DNA of 26,997 nt from DATFLK01 sp035267815. GTDB lineage: Bacteria; Pseudomonadota; Zetaproteobacteria; Mariprofundales; Mariprofundaceae. This document shows, piece after piece, positions 23,503 through 26,997 of the stretch. The notes under the pieces were generated by a model. That model saw nothing but the letters and a program-made list of their open reading frames with translations. It did not search any database and was not told the DNA's origin. The first letter of the stretch is position 1. Each line of letters begins with the position of its first letter. The translations under genes were made by a program, and so were the position numbers. Location of the stretch: assembly GCA_035267815.1 (NCBI GenBank), contig DATFLK010000149.1, positions 1-26,997 of the forward strand, read 5' to 3'.

Positions 23503-24318
23503 ATGTATCGGGACTATATGGCAGCGTGGAACCTTCGGGCGGAACGGGTCGGTGGCGTCAGCCTCCGGCTGCTCTACGACATCTACCAGTTCTACGCCTT
23601 TGTCTCCTCCATTCTCGGGCTGGCTCTGCGGCTGAAATGGACCGCCCGCCCGGCTGTGATCAATGTGCTGATCCGGCAGATCTACTTCACCGGCGTCGAG
23701 GGGCTGCCGTGGACCATTCTGATCGCCCTGTTTGCCGGCGTCACCGCGATGTACCAGGTCGTTCCCTTTGCCAAGAGCATGGAGGATGTCTCCCTGATCG
23801 GCACACTGACCAGCTCCCTTCTGGTGCAGGAGATGGCGCCCGTACTGATGTCGCTGTTCCTGCTGACCCGGTCCGGTGTCGCCGTCGTGACCGAGATCGG
23901 CAACATGCATATCCGGGGAGAGGACACGCTGCTGCACAGTCTCGGCATCGACCTGCACGAATACCTCTATCTGCCCAGGATGGTGGCGTTCGCCCTCTGC
24001 GGGCTGATTCTGACCATCCTCTTCGTAGCCATCTCCATCTGGATCGGCGGCCTGCTAATCGCCTGGAACCATGAGATGAATTTCATCCAGTTCCTGATCG
24101 AGGTCCGCAAGGGTACGAGTGTCGGCGAAATGATGCTGATGACCGGGAAGGCCCTGCTCTTCCCGCTGATATGCTGCGGCATGCTGCTGTTTCAGGCCTC
24201 CCGGGTCGGCCGCAACCCGAACCATATCCCCGTGCGGGCCACCTATGGCGTCCTGGGATCGCTGGTCATGATCGTGGTCGTCGATGTGTTGATCGCGCTC
24301 GGACGGGGGCTGATATGA
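23503..24318 (+). CDS. mlaE: MlaE-type ABC permease of an MCE transport system
   Basis: This protein of about 271 residues is an MlaE/YrbE-family permease. It has an N-terminal amphipathic region and about five hydrophobic helices. The family signature is well kept: LVQEMAPVLMSLFLLTRSG, then TEIGNMHIRGEDTLLHSLG, HEYLYLPRMVA, and the C-terminal YGVLGSLVMIVVVDVLIAL. In Mla systems two such subunits sit in the inner membrane, carry phospholipid between membranes and bind two MlaF ATPases through the loop containing EIGNM. Start ATG 23503 is preferred because AGG lies eight bases upstream; ATG 23497 is also in frame. Its stop overlaps the next gene by four bases. Confidence 0.92.
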   Translation: MYRDYMAAWNLRAERVGGVSLRLLYDIYQFYAFVSSILGLALRLKWTARPAVINVLIRQIYFTGVEGLPWTILIALFAGVTAMYQVVPFAKSMEDVSLIGTLTSSLLVQEMAPVLMSLFLLTRSGVAVVTEIGNMHIRGEDTLLHSLGIDLHEYLYLPRMVAFALCGLILTILFVAISIWIGGLLIAWNHEMNFIQFLIEVRKGTSVGEMMLMTGKALLFPLICCGMLLFQASRVGRNPNHIPVRATYGVLGSLVMIVVVDVLIALGRGLI

Positions 24319-24959
24319 GCCGCATGTGCTGGCGTAATATCCCCGCGAACGGCGCAGACCGACCGCAATCCGGCAGCGTTGAAAACGGCCGGCATATGCG
24401 GTTAATCATGCCGGAGAAACAGCAGCTGATGTGGCTGCAACAGCTTCTTCTCGAACATGCACCGGCGAGCAGGACGGCGTGGCGAATCTGGCTGGAGACG
24501 GACACCGCCAGTGCCCAGGCCGGCACCCCTGCCTTCCTGGAGCGGGTCAGCATCATGCTGCGCCAGCGCGGCGCCATGGCAAACCTCAGCCTGCGGGAGA
24601 ACCTGCTGCTGCCCTTCCTTTATCATGCGGAGGCAGAAGCACTCCTGCAGGCCGAAACGGACCTGCCTGCCGTGGCCGAGTTTCTCGGTCTCACGGACGA
24701 ACTGGACCGGCAGGCGGGCGAATGCTCGCCCTACACGCACCGGCTGATCAGCCTAGGGCGTGCCCTGCTGCAAAAGCCGGCGATCATTGTGGCCCAGGAT
24801 ATCCATGTCGGCATCCCGTTCGAGGATCTGCCGGCCTTCCGCACACGCTTCGCCGAAGCCCTCAAACAGCTGCGAAGCGGCCTTCTGTACCTCGCCTCCT
24901 CCGAACAGGAGGATTGGGGGCTCCATTTCGACCAGCCGATCAGGGGGAGTGCGTCATGA
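24315..24959 (+). CDS. Degenerate MlaF-like ABC ATPase homologue without catalytic motifs
   Basis: This 214-residue protein stands where MlaF should be, between permease and MCE genes, with four-base overlaps on both sides. Homology to MlaF ATPases remains in the Q-loop region, LRQRGAMANLSLRENLLLPF (82-101), and in LGLTDELDRQAGEC then SLGRALLQKPAIIVAQD (147-162). No Walker A (GxxxxGKS/T) exists. The LSGG signature is replaced by CSPYT (137-141). The Walker B Asp-Glu pair reads Gln-Asp (161-162), the D-loop reads GIPFED, and the H-loop histidine is absent (ASSEQED, 195-201). It is shorter than MlaF (about 250-270). The frame is open, with good ribosome binding site GGGGG, so it is not simply a frameshift. 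It is probably a pseudo-ATPase or scaffold; working ATPase would have to come from elsewhere. Confidence 0.8.
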   Translation: MSRMCWRNIPANGADRPQSGSVENGRHMRLIMPEKQQLMWLQQLLLEHAPASRTAWRIWLETDTASAQAGTPAFLERVSIMLRQRGAMANLSLRENLLLPFLYHAEAEALLQAETDLPAVAEFLGLTDELDRQAGECSPYTHRLISLGRALLQKPAIIVAQDIHVGIPFEDLPAFRTRFAEALKQLRSGLLYLASSEQEDWGLHFDQPIRGSAS

Positions 24960-25957
24960 AACAGGGAGATTTCGTGGCTGGCATGCGCCGTCAGGTCGGC
25001 TGGTTCGTGATGTTCGGCATCGGTGCCATCGTGGTGCTGCTGCTCGTCGTCAGCCTGCGTACCGACATTTTTGCATCCAAGTTCTCGCTGTATGTCAGCC
25101 CGCCTTCGGCGGCGGCCTTCTTTGTCGGGCAGCCGGTCAAGTTTCAGGGATTCACCATCGGCAGGGTGAATAAAATCGCCCTGCAGGAACAGGGCAAGGT
25201 GACCATCGATCTGCACATCTTGGAGCGGTATCACAATATGCTGCATCAGGGCGCGACCGTTCGGCTCGTCAAGGAGGGGCTGATCGGCCAACAGGATGTC
25301 GAGATCACGCCGGGGAAGAGCTCGGCACCGGTCCTAGCGGACAAGGCCTTCGTCGGCTACGAAAGCGAGGCATCCATAGAGCAGTTGTTGCTCGACATCA
25401 AACCCGCCATAGCCAATGCGGACACACTACTGCGCGAGCTCGTCACGCTGGCCAAATGGGTCAACAACCCGGATGGCGACGTGCGTGTCGCCATGGCCAA
25501 TATCCGGGAGGTCAGCAAGGGGCTGCACCGGACAGATGTTGAAAAGGCAATCAAGGAGGCCACGGCGGCCTTTACCCGCATTCATGCCCTGACCGACCAG
25601 ATCGTCGAACACAAGGTGGCCGAGCGGCTTTCCGGATCGCTGGCGCAGACAGCCACCGTGCTCAAGGATATCGAACCGATGGTCAAGAGCCTCGGCAAAA
25701 CCGGGCCGGAGAGTCTGAAGAATCTGAACGCCCTCCTGACCCGGACGGACAAGCTCACCCGGTCGCTGAACGGCATTGCTGCCGACCTTCAGGAGCTGAC
25801 GCCCGAGCTACCCGGCCTGGCCCAGCAGTCACGGGATGCGATCGAGCAGATCCGCAAGGTACTGGATGGACTTCGCGGCTCCTGGCTTTTCGCGAAACCT
25901 GAAAAACCGGGCAAAAAACAGGATGTCGCCCCGCCCGACCTGGGGCTCCACCCGTGA
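24956..25957 (+). CDS. mlaD: MlaD-type MCE substrate-binding protein
   Basis: This 333-residue protein has one N-terminal transmembrane helix (about 15-34) and an MCE domain (about 43-120) with FFVGQPVKFQGFTIGRVNKI and LVKEGLIGQQDVEITPG. A long helical, coiled-coil-prone tail (about 130-310) ends in a lysine- and proline-rich stretch. MCE proteins form hexameric lipid-binding rings or tubes in the periplasm, held by the membrane anchor, and work with MlaE permeases. The long tail is like PqiB/LetB or mycobacterial-type MCE proteins rather than the short E. coli MlaD. ATG 24956 follows GGGGGAG by about seven bases and overlaps the previous stop. Its own stop overlaps a GTG start. Confidence 0.92.
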   Translation: MKQGDFVAGMRRQVGWFVMFGIGAIVVLLLVVSLRTDIFASKFSLYVSPPSAAAFFVGQPVKFQGFTIGRVNKIALQEQGKVTIDLHILERYHNMLHQGATVRLVKEGLIGQQDVEITPGKSSAPVLADKAFVGYESEASIEQLLLDIKPAIANADTLLRELVTLAKWVNNPDGDVRVAMANIREVSKGLHRTDVEKAIKEATAAFTRIHALTDQIVEHKVAERLSGSLAQTATVLKDIEPMVKSLGKTGPESLKNLNALLTRTDKLTRSLNGIAADLQELTPELPGLAQQSRDAIEQIRKVLDGLRGSWLFAKPEKPGKKQDVAPPDLGLHP

Positions 25958-26769
25958 AACTGCGCGCCTTCTGGCTGGCCGCACTGCTGCTGACCGCCTG
26001 CGGAGGCGGAGCACGCCATGCCACCGTCGACAATCCCTATCTCGAAAAATCGAGACATTCCACTCAGTCCGGCATGAACGCCATGCAAGACGGAAGATGG
26101 CGATATGCACGGATATCCTTCACCAGGGCACTGACCGCGGCACAGTTGACCGATAGCCCTGCACTGGTCGCGCGGGCCTGGTACAACCTCGGCATGGCAA
26201 GGCGGTCCGACGGGCAGACCGAAACAGCCCAAACGGCGTTTCGAACCGCACGGCGGGTGGCCGAACAGCACCACGATACCCTGACAGCGCTACGGGCCAG
26301 ACTGGCGCTGGCCCTGCTGCAGGTCCGGCCGACTTGGCGCCCTGCCCCGCTGCAGGCAAAACTACCGGCGGACATCCATCTCAGCGCTGCACGCCTGGCA
26401 CAGCGACAACATCGCCCGAAGGTAGCGCGGGCGGAGTACGAGCAGGCCCTGAAGCGAAGCGACACATCCCGGCAGGGACTGACCTACAAGGGGCAGGCAT
26501 ACTTGGGTCTTGGACTGCTGGCGGAGGACCGGGCGTCGGTTCGCCACCACATGCAACGGGCACTTAAGGTGTTCCGACAGGTCGGAACACCCAGCCTGAT
26601 TGCCTATACCCTGTTGAAGATATCGGAGACCGACGAGAGTGAGACGACCCGTTCCGACCATCTCCACCGGGCGCTGACCATCTATCGCGCCCTGCATGAC
26701 AAGGCCGGGGAGGAGGCCTGTATCAGGGCGCTCAGAAAGGGGAAACAGCGCCAAAACGGACCGACATGA
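25954..26769 (+). CDS. TPR-like lipoprotein, last gene of MCE operon
   Basis: This 271-residue protein has a lipoprotein signal with lipobox LLLTAC (lipidated C16). The rest is alpha-helical with TPR-like units, for example ARAWYNLGMARRSDGQTETA (about 69-88), ARAEYEQAL and YKGQAYLGLGLLAEDR. It begins with GTG 25954, whose GTGA overlaps the mlaD stop, so it is tightly coupled to the MCE genes. MCE systems often include an outer-membrane lipoprotein (MlaA, or PqiC-type), but this is not one of those by sequence. It may dock the MCE tube to the outer membrane or bind a partner. Function unknown. Confidence 0.85.
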   Translation: MKLRAFWLAALLLTACGGGARHATVDNPYLEKSRHSTQSGMNAMQDGRWRYARISFTRALTAAQLTDSPALVARAWYNLGMARRSDGQTETAQTAFRTARRVAEQHHDTLTALRARLALALLQVRPTWRPAPLQAKLPADIHLSAARLAQRQHRPKVARAEYEQALKRSDTSRQGLTYKGQAYLGLGLLAEDRASVRHHMQRALKVFRQVGTPSLIAYTLLKISETDESETTRSDHLHRALTIYRALHDKAGEEACIRALRKGKQRQNGPT

Positions 26770-26820
26770 CCACCCATCCCGATGGTTGCATCAACCGCCC
26801 CTCTGTCGTGGAATGACTCC

Positions 26821-26997
26821 ATGCATGCCTCGCCGGTCTACGAACTAAGCTGCACACTGAACAGCGGCTGCGACTGTATGCGCACCCTCCGCTACATGGT
26901 GGAGGCGATGAGCATGCGGGCCGGGCTCAACACCATTCAGACGAATCGCATGCTCGTGGCGGTGGACGAGCTCTTCGCCAATATTAGCAAACATGGT
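26821..26997 (+). CDS. RsbW-like ATP-binding (anti-sigma/serine kinase) protein, 3' end outside window
   Basis: Only 59 N-terminal residues are seen before the window ends. They include MLVAVDELFANISKHG, which has the Glu-x3-Asn-x3-His pattern of the HATPase_c_2 N-box used by RsbW/SpoIIAB-type serine kinases and anti-sigma factors. The segment before it fits their first strand and helix. Such proteins bind ATP and phosphorylate STAS-domain partners. ATG 26821 is provisional; ATG 26782 is in frame, and neither has a strong ribosome binding site. It lies 51 bases past the MCE operon's lipoprotein gene, possibly in the same transcript. Confidence 0.75.
   Translation, partial: MHASPVYELSCTLNSGCDCMRTLRYMVEAMSMRAGLNTIQTNRMLVAVDELFANISKHG

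Noticed and set aside
26766..26816. Sixteen-codon frame whose ATG overlaps the TPR lipoprotein stop
   Set aside because: Very short, with no ribosome binding site of its own and no recognisable content.

Overview
Organism. The window is GC-rich (often above 60% in housekeeping genes) and densely coded. It carries a fused cytochrome-porin that looks like Cyc2, the outer-membrane Fe(II) oxidase of iron-oxidising bacteria, plus a small periplasmic-type monohaem cytochrome c. With a split GcvPA/GcvPB glycine decarboxylase, a GCS2-type glutamate-cysteine ligase, HemJ, a PpiD-like foldase and MCE (Mla-type) transport genes, this suggests a Gram-negative, neutrophilic iron oxidiser, most plausibly a zetaproteobacterium related to Mariprofundus. 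That placement is inference from gene content; no 16S gene is present. Layout, left half. An incomplete class I aminotransferase (minus) diverges from hemJ (plus). A minus-strand C1 block follows: gcvH-gcvPA-gcvPB, and separately folD-gcvT, split by two hairpin terminators. FolD and GcvT share methylene-tetrahydrofolate as intermediate, and GcvH shuttles the aminomethyl group between GcvP and GcvT. A ROK sugar kinase and a VOC protein follow on the plus strand, then a small c-type cytochrome and gshA on the minus strand. Layout, middle. A minus-strand accessory block (about 10.5-14.7 kb) encodes a SEC-C protein and two tandem paralogous TPR-sulfotransferases; part of it is clearly AT-richer than its surroundings. 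It diverges from the cyc2-like gene, whose roughly 390-base upstream region holds several perfect hairpins and a possible 18-codon leader peptide whose stop overlaps the cyc2 start. A strong UUCG terminator follows cyc2, then a BamC-like lipoprotein. Layout, right half. trpE-trpG-trpD-trpC (minus) forms a tight operon, diverging from tRNA-Ala(GGC). A PpiD-like chaperone (minus) diverges from a plus-strand MCE operon: an MlaE-type permease, an ABC-ATPase-like protein that has lost every recognisable catalytic motif, an MlaD-type MCE protein and a TPR-like lipoprotein, all joined by 4-base overlaps. An RsbW-like ATP-binding protein begins right after and runs off the window. Most noteworthy are the MCE operon with a pseudo-ATPase in the MlaF position, and the cyc2-like gene with its structured, possibly leader-peptide-controlled 5' region.
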